In this document: piece after piece, positions 7,266 to 14,301 of the stretch | Position numbering within the stretch: position 1 is the stretch's first letter | How the letters are laid out: each line of letters starts with the position of its first letter | NCBI GenBank assembly: GCA_964352225.1 | Contig: CAYGRM010000150.1 | Coordinates: 1 to 14,865, forward strand | DNA length: 14,865 nt | Direction of reading: 5' to 3' | DNA from: CAJQQY01 sp964352225 | Lineage (GTDB): Bacteria > Bacteroidota > Bacteroidia > Chitinophagales > Saprospiraceae | Notes under the pieces: generated by a model | What the model was told of the DNA's origin: nothing | Seen by the model: only the letters and a program-made list of their open reading frames with translations | The model's database searches: none | Program-made: the position numbers and the translations under genes

Positions 7266-8657
7266 ATGAAAAAAACATTATTCGATAAAATTTGGGAACA
7301 ACACGTCGTCGATACTGTCGATGGTGGTCGCAATATTTTATACATTGACAAACACTTCATCCATGAAGTCACTAGCCCTCAAGCTTTTGCCGGTTTGGAA
7401 AAACGTGGAGTCCCTTTGTTTCGAAAAGAAAAAATTGTGGCAACCGCAGATCATAATGTTCCCACCCTAAATCAACATTTACCCATCGTTGATCCACTTT
7501 CGAGAACACAGGTAAATACTTTAATTGAAAATTGTGAAAAATTCGGAATTGAATTGTATGGTTTGGGGCATCAATATCAAGGTATAGTTCATGTCATTGG
7601 ACCAGAATTAGGAATTACCCGACCAGGTATGACCATTGTTTGTGGAGATAGCCATACCTCTACTCATGGTGCATTTGGAAGTATTGCTTTTGGTATCGGA
7701 ACTAGTCAGGTCGAACAAGTAATGACTACTCAATGCTTGTTATTGGAAAAACCAAAGCGAATGCGCATCACGATAGATGGTGAATTGCAAAATGGCGTTT
7801 TATCAAAAGATATTATTTTATACATTTTATCAAAATTAACTGCCTCGGGCGGAACTGGTTATTTCATCGAATATGCAGGCTCAACCATTCGATCCCTTTC
7901 GATGGAAGCTCGAATGACCATTTGTAACATGAGTATAGAAATGGGTGCTAGAGGTGGATTAATCGCTCCCGATGAAAAAACTTTTGATTATATCCGTGGT
8001 CGAAAATTTGCGCCACAAGGCGAACAATTTGAAGAAGCCGTTGCCTTTTGGAAAACGCTATTCACCGATGAGGACGCAGAGTTTGATCAAGAATATCACT
8101 TCCAAGCCGAAGACATTGCACCAATGGTAACCTATGGTACCAATCCAGGAATGGGTATAAAAATTAATGAAGCCATTCCAGCTGCAACTGACTCTTCTAA
8201 TACTAAATCATACGACAAATCACTAGAGTACATGAATTTCCAGACAGGTAATTCATTAATTGGGCAAAAAGTAAATTATGTTTTCATCGGAAGTTGTACC
8301 AATTCCAGAATCGAAGACTTACGCCTCGTCGCTGATTTTGTCAAAGGAAAATCGAAGGCTGACAATACAACTGTTTGGATTGTTCCTGGATCAAAGCAAG
8401 TACAATTGCAAGCACAAAAAGAAGGATTAGATAAAATATTTGAAGCAGCTGGATTTGAATTACGCGAGCCTGGTTGCTCTGCTTGCCTGGGAATGAATGA
8501 AGATAAAATCCCGAAAGGCGAGTACTGTATTTCCACTTCTAATCGTAATTTTGAAGGTCGACAAGGTCAAGGTGCTCGAACAATTTTGGCGAGCCCATTG
8601 ATGGCTGCAGCGACTGCTGTGACTGGAAAAATTGTTGATGTAAGAGAATTGTTATAA
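7266..8657 (+). CDS. leuC: 3-isopropylmalate dehydratase large subunit
   Basis: The large subunit of isopropylmalate isomerase; with LeuD it converts 2-isopropylmalate to 3-isopropylmalate through a [4Fe-4S] cluster of the aconitase family. All three cluster cysteines are present: Cys344 in FIGSCTNSRIEDL, and Cys404 and Cys407 in EPGCSACLGMN. Other aconitase landmarks are LYIDKHFIHEVTSPQAF (25-41), ADHNVPT (61-67), GDSHTSTHGAFGS (127-139), and SNRNFEGRQG (425-434) near the C-terminus. The length of 463 residues matches the usual 465 or so. The ATG at 7266 begins MKKTLFDKIWEQHV, the expected N-terminus. There is no Shine-Dalgarno, only an AT-rich stretch. The gene is separated from leuA by a terminator and a long inverted repeat, and from leuD by two stem-loops, so it may need its own promoter, which I could not identify. 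Confidence 0.97.
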   Translation: MKKTLFDKIWEQHVVDTVDGGRNILYIDKHFIHEVTSPQAFAGLEKRGVPLFRKEKIVATADHNVPTLNQHLPIVDPLSRTQVNTLIENCEKFGIELYGLGHQYQGIVHVIGPELGITRPGMTIVCGDSHTSTHGAFGSIAFGIGTSQVEQVMTTQCLLLEKPKRMRITIDGELQNGVLSKDIILYILSKLTASGGTGYFIEYAGSTIRSLSMEARMTICNMSIEMGARGGLIAPDEKTFDYIRGRKFAPQGEQFEEAVAFWKTLFTDEDAEFDQEYHFQAEDIAPMVTYGTNPGMGIKINEAIPAATDSSNTKSYDKSLEYMNFQTGNSLIGQKVNYVFIGSCTNSRIEDLRLVADFVKGKSKADNTTVWIVPGSKQVQLQAQKEGLDKIFEAAGFELREPGCSACLGMNEDKIPKGEYCISTSNRNFEGRQGQGARTILASPLMAAATAVTGKIVDVRELL

Positions 8658-8665
8658 TCCCTACT

Positions 8666-8696
8666 CCTGTGGCACGGCTCAAAGCCGTGTCACGGG
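8666..8696. repeat. Strong stem-loop in the leuC-leuD gap
   Basis: CCTGTGGCACGGCT (8666-8679) pairs with AGCCGTGTCACGGG (8683-8696) over all 14 positions if two G-U wobbles are allowed, with the loop CAA. It is far richer in GC than its surroundings. No T tract follows, so it is not a classical terminator. It starts nine bases after the leuC stop. It may protect the 3' end of leuC mRNA, or be a dispersed palindrome. Confidence 0.75.
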
Positions 8697-8733
8697 TATT
8701 CGGAAGAAAAAAATAATTTTCATCTTAAAAATC

Positions 8734-8761
8734 CATGACCCAGTTTTAGAACTGTGGCATG
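8734..8761. repeat. Second, weaker stem-loop in the leuC-leuD gap
   Basis: The core CAGTT-TTAG-AACTG (8741-8754) is extended outward by CATG with CATG and one C-G pair, interrupted by two mismatches. It carries CTGTGGCA (8752-8759), an eight-base direct copy of a piece of the first stem-loop (8667-8674), which suggests the two form one composite element. It ends 15 bases before the leuD ATG. Confidence 0.5.
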
Positions 8762-8776
8762 ACGTAAAGTAATAAA

Positions 8777-9367
8777 ATGGAAAAATTCACCAAACTAAAA
8801 ACCACCGCTGTCCCACTTCCAATGGAAGACATTGACACCGATCAAATCATTCCAGCTCGTTTTTTAAAAGCTACGACCAGAGAAGGATTTGGAAATAATT
8901 TATTTCGCGATTGGCGATATAACCAAGATGAGTCACCCAAAGATTTTATTCTAAATAATAAAACTTACGGCGGGGAAATATTAGTCGCAGGCAAAAATTT
9001 TGGTTGTGGTTCAAGCCGAGAGCATGCAGCTTGGGCGTTATATGATTATGGATTTAGAGTAGTAGTGTCCAGTTTCTTTGCCGATATTTTCAAAGGTAAT
9101 GCTTTAAATAATGGACTTTTACCTATAACTGTTACACCCAAGTTTTTAAACGAACTATTTTTAAGTATTGAACAAAATCCAAAAACTGACGTAATTGTAG
9201 ACTTAGAAGCCCAAAGAATTACTATCTTGGATAGTGGAAAATTTGAGGATTTTGAAATCGATCCTTATAAAAAACTGTGCCTCATTAATGGATATGATGA
9301 TATTGATTATTTGATTTCCAAAAAAGATAAGATTGAGGCATTCGAGAAATCGCAAGTAATTTTTTAA
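8777..9367 (+). CDS. leuD: 3-isopropylmalate dehydratase small subunit
   Basis: The small (swivelling) subunit of isopropylmalate isomerase, which completes the active site of LeuC. It contains MEDIDTDQIIPARFLK (16-31), the family hallmark FGCGSSREHAAWAL (75-88), whose loop binds substrate, and FADIFKGNALNNGLLPI (101-117). The 196 residues agree with the usual 190-205 of the bacterial LeuD type that pairs with separate LeuC. The start at 8777 gives the expected MEKFTKLKTTAVPLPMEDIDT and follows an A-rich stretch (GTAAAGTAATAAA) rather than a Shine-Dalgarno. leuB follows after 39 bases with no terminator, so leuD and leuB are very probably co-transcribed; linkage to leuC crosses two stem-loops that lack terminator T tracts. 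Confidence 0.96.
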   Translation: MEKFTKLKTTAVPLPMEDIDTDQIIPARFLKATTREGFGNNLFRDWRYNQDESPKDFILNNKTYGGEILVAGKNFGCGSSREHAAWALYDYGFRVVVSSFFADIFKGNALNNGLLPITVTPKFLNELFLSIEQNPKTDVIVDLEAQRITILDSGKFEDFEIDPYKKLCLINGYDDIDYLISKKDKIEAFEKSQVIF

Positions 9368-9406
9368 ATAAAAAAGAGATTAACCAAATATAAATTTAAC
9401 CAACCC

Positions 9407-10513
9407 ATGGAAAAAAGAATCGCAGTTTTAGCAGGCGATGGCATTGGGCCTGAAGTAATCAAACAAGGTAAAAAAGCACTAGATGCCATCGGGGCAAGAT
9501 TTGATCACAAATTTACTTATTGCCATGCCGATGTCGGAGCTATCGCCATCGACCATACTGGTGACCCATTGCCAGAAGCAACTTTAGCAACTTGTATCGA
9601 AGCCGATGCTATATTATTTGGAGCAATTGGCGATCCGAAATATGATAATAATCCTGATGCAAAAGTTCGACCAGAACAAGGACTTTTAAGGTTAAGAAAA
9701 AGCCTTGGATTGTTTTGCAATATCCGTCCAGTAGCTACTCATCCAAATTTATTGCACCTCTCTCCGCTCAAACCAAAAAATATTGACGGTGTTGATCTGG
9801 TTATTTATCGAGAGTTGACAAGTGGAATTTACTTTGGTGAAAAATATTTAAGTGAGGATGGAATGTTTGCTTTTGACAAATGTGAATACCATGTTATGGA
9901 AATAGAGCGCATCGCTCATTTGGCATTCAAAGCTGCCATGAATCGCAGAAAAAAAGTGACACTTATTGACAAAGCCAACGTGTTGGAAACCTCAAGACTT
10001 TGGAGAAAAACCGTTCGAGAAATTTCAAAAGAATACCCTGAAGTAAATTTAGATTACATGTTTGTAGATAATGCAGCCATGCAGATGATTATTGCACCAA
10101 AGCAATTTGATGTAATTCTAACTAGCAATATGTTTGGTGATATTATCTCAGACGAATCAAGTGTCTTGACTGGTTCATTGGGTATGTTGCCATCTTCTTC
10201 GATTGGGGAGAAAACATCCTTGTTTGAACCTATTCATGGTTCTTTTCCTCAGGCTGCTGGTAAAGATATCGCCAATCCAATTGGAACCATCCTTTCGGTA
10301 GCCTTAATGTTGGAAACCTTTGAAATGCATCAAGAGGCTAGAGCAGTTCGAAATGCAGTAGCCTATTGTTTGACAAAAGGAATAGGAACTCCTGATCTTC
10401 ATCCAGATATAGAATATACTTGCTCTCAAATGGGAGATATTATTTCAGCTTGGATAGAGGATGATAGATTGAATGAAGCAAAAATATCTGATAGCGTTTC
10501 AACCATAATTTAA
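9407..10513 (+). CDS. leuB: 3-isopropylmalate dehydrogenase
   Basis: LeuB oxidises 3-isopropylmalate with NAD+ and a divalent metal; the product decarboxylates to 2-oxoisocaproate, the leucine precursor. The landmarks are AGDGIGPEV (9-17), LLRLRKSLGLFCNIRPV (93-109) with the substrate arginines, RELTSGIYFG (135-144), the catalytic lysine in LIDKANVLETSRLWR (186-200), VDNAAMQMI (220-228), and NMFGDIISDESSVLTGSLGM (241-260) with the metal-binding aspartates. NAD specificity fits EPIHGSFPQAAGKDIANPIG (274-293). The 368 residues are normal. The absence of isocitrate-dehydrogenase-type insertions, and the leuC and leuD neighbours, settle the assignment. It is the last gene of the cluster, followed by an intrinsic terminator 22 bases after its stop. 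Confidence 0.97.
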   Translation: MEKRIAVLAGDGIGPEVIKQGKKALDAIGARFDHKFTYCHADVGAIAIDHTGDPLPEATLATCIEADAILFGAIGDPKYDNNPDAKVRPEQGLLRLRKSLGLFCNIRPVATHPNLLHLSPLKPKNIDGVDLVIYRELTSGIYFGEKYLSEDGMFAFDKCEYHVMEIERIAHLAFKAAMNRRKKVTLIDKANVLETSRLWRKTVREISKEYPEVNLDYMFVDNAAMQMIIAPKQFDVILTSNMFGDIISDESSVLTGSLGMLPSSSIGEKTSLFEPIHGSFPQAAGKDIANPIGTILSVALMLETFEMHQEARAVRNAVAYCLTKGIGTPDLHPDIEYTCSQMGDIISAWIEDDRLNEAKISDSVSTII

Positions 10514-10534
10514 ATCAACTAAGTTTTCTATTTC

Positions 10535-10576
10535 AAAAAAATCCTTGCATTTCAAAAAAGTGCAAGGATTTTTTTT
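10535..10576 (+). terminator. Intrinsic terminator closing the leu cluster
   Basis: The core stem ATCCTTGCA (10541-10549) with TGCAAGGAT (10561-10569) surrounds an 11-base loop and is followed by a run of T to 10576. An upstream A run (10535-10540) could lengthen the stem and give some activity on the other strand. The sequence TTTCAAAAAA occurs both just before the stem (10531-10540) and within the loop (10550-10559). Confidence 0.88.
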
Positions 10577-10605
10577 GTTATTGAGTTAAAATTAGAAAAT
10601 GGAAT

Positions 10606-11082
10606 ATGGAACCAAGCATCGAATTTACCCAAGAGAAATATTTTATCGGCATGTCCATCGAAATGTCCCTGATTGAGAATAAAACATTTCAACTTTTCAG
10701 CACATTTATGCCACGAAAAAAAGAGATTGTTGCCCCAATAAATAATGATGTTTATGATTTAATCATTTATCCAAAAGATTATTTTTTAGATTTTAATCCA
10801 GTTGCAAAATTTAAAAAACATGCTTTGGTCGAAGTCCCAAATTTCGATAATCTCCCCAAAGGAATGGAATCTTTAATTTTGCCCAAAGGAAAATATGCAG
10901 TTTTCTCTATCAAAAGTCATATTCCTAATCCTGAAGTTTTTAAGTATATCTATTCCAAGTGGCTCCCGAAATCCTCTTTCCAGTTAGACGACAGACCTCA
11001 CTTCGACATCCTAAGCGAAAAGATCCAACAAAAAGCGCCAGACGCTATTCAAGAAATTTGGATTCCTATTTCTCCAAAATAA
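10606..11082 (+). CDS. Stand-alone GyrI-like small-molecule-binding protein
   Basis: A 158-residue cytoplasmic protein whose C-terminal half matches the GyrI-like (AraC effector-binding) fold. It has LPKGKYAVFSIKSH (92-105), then a helix VFKYIYSKWLPKSSFQL (111-127), then DDRPHFDILSEK (128-139), and ends with EIWIPI (150-155). This order of strand, helix with a Trp-Leu-Pro motif, Pro-Phe-Asp strand and Ile-Pro-Ile end strand is typical of the family. There is no DNA-binding domain, so it is not itself a transcription factor; such single-domain proteins bind hydrophobic ligands or, in some relatives, hydrolyse xenobiotic compounds. The start at 10606 is chosen because the ATG at 10599 is out of frame. 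It lies downstream of the leu terminator and 68 bases before the HHH/barrel gene; shared transcription with that gene is possible. Confidence 0.78.
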   Translation: MEPSIEFTQEKYFIGMSIEMSLIENKTFQLFSTFMPRKKEIVAPINNDVYDLIIYPKDYFLDFNPVAKFKKHALVEVPNFDNLPKGMESLILPKGKYAVFSIKSHIPNPEVFKYIYSKWLPKSSFQLDDRPHFDILSEKIQQKAPDAIQEIWIPISPK

Positions 11083-11150
11083 AAATTCATTCAATTAAAT
11101 CTTTTGCAATGAAAAAGGCAATTCGTAATTTCCCCCTCTAATTCAGAATA

Positions 11151-13280
11151 ATGTTGGGAAAAAAGAACTTTTATATATCACTCACCTTAGTTTTTATTTT
11201 TTTTACTTCCTACACTTGGGGGCAAAAAAATAACGATTATCCAGATGTCGACATCATTGTCATCGAAGATTTATTACAAGGCAATGAAGATATTGATGCG
11301 AGTGATTTAGTATTTGTCTTTGAAAGTTTACAGGCCTTTGCTCAAAGTCCTTTGAATCTGAATACGGCATCCATTGCTGATCTAGAAGAACTTTTCCTAC
11401 TTAACCAACTCCAAATTCAAGAGTTTTTTATCTACAAAAAAAAGGTAGGTGAGCTCATTTCTATTTATGAACTGCAAGCAATTCCCGGTTTTGATTTAAA
11501 AACCATCAGAGCTATTTCACCTTTTATAAAAGTTAGTGGCGAAAAAGATTACCAAAAATCAATTGGTTCAATGCTCGCAGAAAGCAATCGAAACTTGCAA
11601 ATGAAATGGACACGACCACTCGAACTGGAGCGAGGTTTTACCATTAGACCAAATGCAGAAAGTCCTGCCTTTGAAGGATCGCCTGATCGATTTTTGATGA
11701 GAATGAGAGGCCGATTCGAAAATAAATTAAGTTATGGATTTACTGCTGAGAAAGATACAAGAGAAGCGTTTTTTAGAGGAAGTAATAAGCATGGCTTTGA
11801 TTTTTACTCTGCACATATTTTCTTGAATGATTATTCAAGTCGAATAAAAAGCTTGGCCTTGGGTGATTTTTCAGTTAGTTTGGGGCAAGGGTTAATTGCT
11901 TATTCCGGTTTTGCGAATGGTAAAAGTTCAGAGGTGTTAAAAGTAGATCGGAACCGCAGAACTTTAAGGAATTTCTCTTCCTTGAATGAAATTTTATTTT
12001 TTAGAGGTGTGGGAGCAACGATTGGTTTATCCAAAAACTTAGAAGTGACTGCCTTTGGTTCTTATCGAAGAGTTGATGGAAATGTTTTCGAAAATGACTC
12101 CACCGATATTGATTTTCAAGAATTCGAAATCCTCACTAGCTCACTCCAACTTTCTGGTTTCCACGCCACCGTAGGTGAAATTGAAGATGAAAAACAAATT
12201 GGCCTACTTCAAACTGGGGGAAAAATAAAATACCAAAAAAATACTTGGCATGTTGCCTTAAATTCGATTTATCATCAGTTGGACAAACCACTTAATCGAA
12301 GTGATCAACCTTATAACCAATTCACTTTTAGAGGGAATAAATTATTCAACATAAGTATGGATTATGGTTTTCTCATTCAAAACTTTAAGTTTTTTGGAGA
12401 AACTGCCACTAGTCAAAATGGTAGTGTTGCATCGGTAAATGGTGTATATATTGGTTTAGATCGTCGAGTGAGCATGTCCATTTTACATCGACATTTGCCC
12501 GCAGATTTTCATGCTTTAAATAATCGACCCTTCGCCGAGACCACCCAAGGAGCTAACGAAAATGGGCTATTCTTAGGGTTACAATTAAACTTAAATAAAA
12601 ATTGGGATTGGCGATTTTACTTCGATACTTGGAAGCATCCTTGGTTAAGATTTAATGTAGATGCTCCTTCCAAAGGAGTAGAATATTTTACGCGATTGAC
12701 TTACAAACGTAAGCGAAGAATGGAAGCTTATCTACAGTTTAGAAATGAAATTAAAGGTAGAAATGCTCCTGGAAATGAGACTCCCATTGATTTTATTACG
12801 GATAATACGAGGACTCAATTTAGAATTCATATTTCAAATTCGGTCAGTAAATCTATCGTTTTGCGTACTCGTGCGGAATGGTCATTTTTCGATAACGAGG
12901 TGGAACAATCTAAGCAGGGATACATGCTTTATCAAGATGTAGTTTTTAAATCAAATCAATTTCCGCTTTCCTTAACTTCTCGATTTGCTATTTTTGACAA
13001 TGATTTTGATACCAGGATTTATGCCTTCGAAAATGATTTGTTATACACCTTTTCTATTCCAGCTTACTCGGGTAGAGGAACTCGTTTTTATTTAAATCTG
13101 AGATATCGACCTCATCGAAAATGGACGATCGAGGCAAGGTATGAACGTACTTTTTTGAACTTAGAAAAATTCTTAGTTGATGATTTTCTAGTTGCTCCTA
13201 CTGGAATTGGAAGTGGGAATAATTTTATTGAGGGAAATATTCGCTCCGCCTTTGAAATGCAGGTACAATATCAATTTTAG
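11151..13280 (+). CDS. Outer-membrane barrel protein with N-terminal helix-hairpin-helix module
   Basis: A 709-residue exported protein. Residues 1-24 form a signal peptide (positively charged MLGKKN, a hydrophobic core, cleavage near TWGQ). Residues about 60-128 contain ComEA-like helix-hairpin-helix sequence in two parts: SPLNLNTASIADLEELFLLN (66-85), then IYELQAIPGFDLKTIRAISPFI (105-126). From about 150 to the end the protein alternates short polar and aromatic stretches like beta strands (KLSYGFTAEKD, LGDFSVSLGQGLIAYSGF). It finishes in EMQVQYQF, with the terminal Phe typical of outer-membrane barrels. Such proteins are known in Bacteroidota only as HHH-domain hypotheticals. In ComEA the HHH binds DNA, which suggests but does not show DNA binding or uptake here. 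It converges with the lipoprotein gene, 12 bases apart. Confidence 0.82.
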   Translation: MLGKKNFYISLTLVFIFFTSYTWGQKNNDYPDVDIIVIEDLLQGNEDIDASDLVFVFESLQAFAQSPLNLNTASIADLEELFLLNQLQIQEFFIYKKKVGELISIYELQAIPGFDLKTIRAISPFIKVSGEKDYQKSIGSMLAESNRNLQMKWTRPLELERGFTIRPNAESPAFEGSPDRFLMRMRGRFENKLSYGFTAEKDTREAFFRGSNKHGFDFYSAHIFLNDYSSRIKSLALGDFSVSLGQGLIAYSGFANGKSSEVLKVDRNRRTLRNFSSLNEILFFRGVGATIGLSKNLEVTAFGSYRRVDGNVFENDSTDIDFQEFEILTSSLQLSGFHATVGEIEDEKQIGLLQTGGKIKYQKNTWHVALNSIYHQLDKPLNRSDQPYNQFTFRGNKLFNISMDYGFLIQNFKFFGETATSQNGSVASVNGVYIGLDRRVSMSILHRHLPADFHALNNRPFAETTQGANENGLFLGLQLNLNKNWDWRFYFDTWKHPWLRFNVDAPSKGVEYFTRLTYKRKRRMEAYLQFRNEIKGRNAPGNETPIDFITDNTRTQFRIHISNSVSKSIVLRTRAEWSFFDNEVEQSKQGYMLYQDVVFKSNQFPLSLTSRFAIFDNDFDTRIYAFENDLLYTFSIPAYSGRGTRFYLNLRYRPHRKWTIEARYERTFLNLEKFLVDDFLVAPTGIGSGNNFIEGNIRSAFEMQVQYQF

Positions 13281-13292
13281 GAGGAACTATTT

Positions 13293-13616
13293 TTAATCAT
13301 CAATCACAATGGTACTTAAAAAATTTCCAGCACCAATACAAAATGTTCCTTCCAAATAATAGCCTGATAAAACTCCCTCCGCATACCAATCATAACATCC
13401 ATCTCCAAAGAAAAGACAATCCTCAGCATCCTCATCAATCGTAAATTCATAAAACCCATCAATGTAAATATCAATCGGTTCATCCGTTCGATTATCAAAA
13501 CATTGATCGCCAACTTCTTGCCTACAACTAGACGTAAAAATTACGAACACTAAAGCGATGGAGAAAAATAATCCTGGAAATTTTCTGAGCAGGGAAGTCG
13601 TGTAATTTTGTATCAT
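13293..13616 (-). CDS. Small cysteine-rich lipoprotein or exported protein, unknown function
   Basis: A 107-residue protein. The N-terminus has basic residues (LLRKFPG), a hydrophobic core (LFFSIALVFVIF) and then TSSC with Cys31, a weak lipobox, so it is probably a lipoprotein; the arginine after the cysteine is unusual. The mature part is acidic and beta-like, with an IDIYIDGFYEFTIDEDAEDC segment that recalls PEGA-type or small Ig-like modules. It has four more cysteines at 39, 67, 74 and 93, enough for two disulfides outside the inner membrane. No family is recognised with certainty. A 65-codon frame shifted by one base covers part of the same strand but lacks this logic. An AAAAAGGAT stretch just before the ATG is a passable ribosome-binding site. 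It converges with the HHH/barrel gene. Confidence 0.68.
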   Translation of the reverse strand: MIQNYTTSLLRKFPGLFFSIALVFVIFTSSCRQEVGDQCFDNRTDEPIDIYIDGFYEFTIDEDAEDCLFFGDGCYDWYAEGVLSGYYLEGTFCIGAGNFLSTIVIDD

Positions 13617-13721
13617 ATCCTTTTTTCCAACAAATTAATTGAGAAAAAGGAAGAGACCAATTATAGTCACCTCTTTAACTTAAACTTTAATAGTCGTTAA
13701 AGGTTAGTTAATTGAAATAGA

Positions 13722-13754
13722 AAACCTTTCAGAATCTGAAATTCTGAAAGGTTT
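13722..13754 (-). terminator. Intrinsic terminator for the DoxX-family gene
   Basis: AAACCTTTCAGAAT (13722-13735) and ATTCTGAAAGGTTT (13741-13754) form a perfect 14-base stem around a five-base loop. On the minus strand it lies 19 bases after the DoxX stop and is followed by TTTTCTATTTC, a U-rich tail. On the plus strand the following bases are A-rich, so it acts in the minus direction. Confidence 0.75.
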
Positions 13755-13773
13755 AATTCTATTAAAAAAAAAT

Positions 13774-14202
13774 CTAGTGAGATCGCTCAAATTTTTCATC
13801 CAATGAAAAATTTCCAGCACCTGCTAAAAAGATCGCTAAATAACCTACCATGTACATAAAACCTTTTTCTACTTTCATAAATGGATCACCAAAATGAACA
13901 TAGAAAACTGCAACTGCCATGGTGAAAAATAAAAAGAACGCAGCCCATCGAGTAAATAAACCAAGGATCAAAAAAATACTGCAAAGCACCTCAGAAAACA
14001 CTACTAGAGCTAGACTCATTTTGGGGCTAAATATTCCCAAAAACTCCATGAATTTTATTTCATCTCCACTTATAAATCTCATCAACTTTCCCCATCCATG
14101 ACCAAATACCATCGAGAATCCGAGCCCAAGTCTTAAGACCAGAAATGCGGCATCATCCAAAAATTCATCTTTAATTGTGTCAAAAGGTTTTCGTAAATCC
14201 AT
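13774..14202 (-). CDS. DoxX family integral membrane protein
   Basis: A 142-residue protein with four hydrophobic segments, at about 18-35, 62-82, 86-102 and 115-129. The family motif RLGLGFSMVFGHGWGKL (24-40) has the conserved RLGLG and HG-x-GKL elements, followed by FMEFLGIFSP and EVLCSIFLILGLFTRWAA (71-88), which carries the acidic residue and GLFTR turn common in DoxX proteins. The short tail NFSLDEKFERSH is polar. The DoxX family is broad (thiosulfate-quinone oxidoreductase subunits, thiol or redox-linked membrane proteins, many uncharacterised), so no reaction can be named. The gene stands alone, divergent from the flippase gene 99 bases away, and has its own terminator. No perfect TAnnTTTG box precedes it. 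Confidence 0.88.
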   Translation of the reverse strand: MDLRKPFDTIKDEFLDDAAFLVLRLGLGFSMVFGHGWGKLMRFISGDEIKFMEFLGIFSPKMSLALVVFSEVLCSIFLILGLFTRWAAFFLFFTMAVAVFYVHFGDPFMKVEKGFMYMVGYLAIFLAGAGNFSLDEKFERSH

Positions 14203-14289
14203 CGTTTTGTTCTTTTTTTTAAATAATAATTCCTCAAAATATGCTTTTTTTTGTAAAAAAAGGATTCAAAATTTATTAGGAATTGTTTC

Positions 14290-14297
14290 TACTTTTG
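14290..14297 (+). promoter_or_regulatory. Candidate -7 box (TACTTTTG) immediately before the flippase ATG
   Basis: TACTTTTG fits TAnnTTTG and ends only four bases before the ATG at 14302, so transcription would start at or within a base or two of the start codon. No clear -33 element sits at the usual spacing. If real, the flippase mRNA would be leaderless. Confidence 0.35.
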
Positions 14298-14301
14298 CGG
14301 C

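Noticed and set aside
10959..11141. 60-codon frame overlapping the end of the GyrI-like gene
   Set aside because: It is a shifted frame of that gene running into the gap; the product has no recognisable features.
13316..13513. 65-codon minus-strand frame inside the lipoprotein gene
   Set aside because: It overlaps the 107-residue gene in another frame and lacks a signal peptide and any domain logic.
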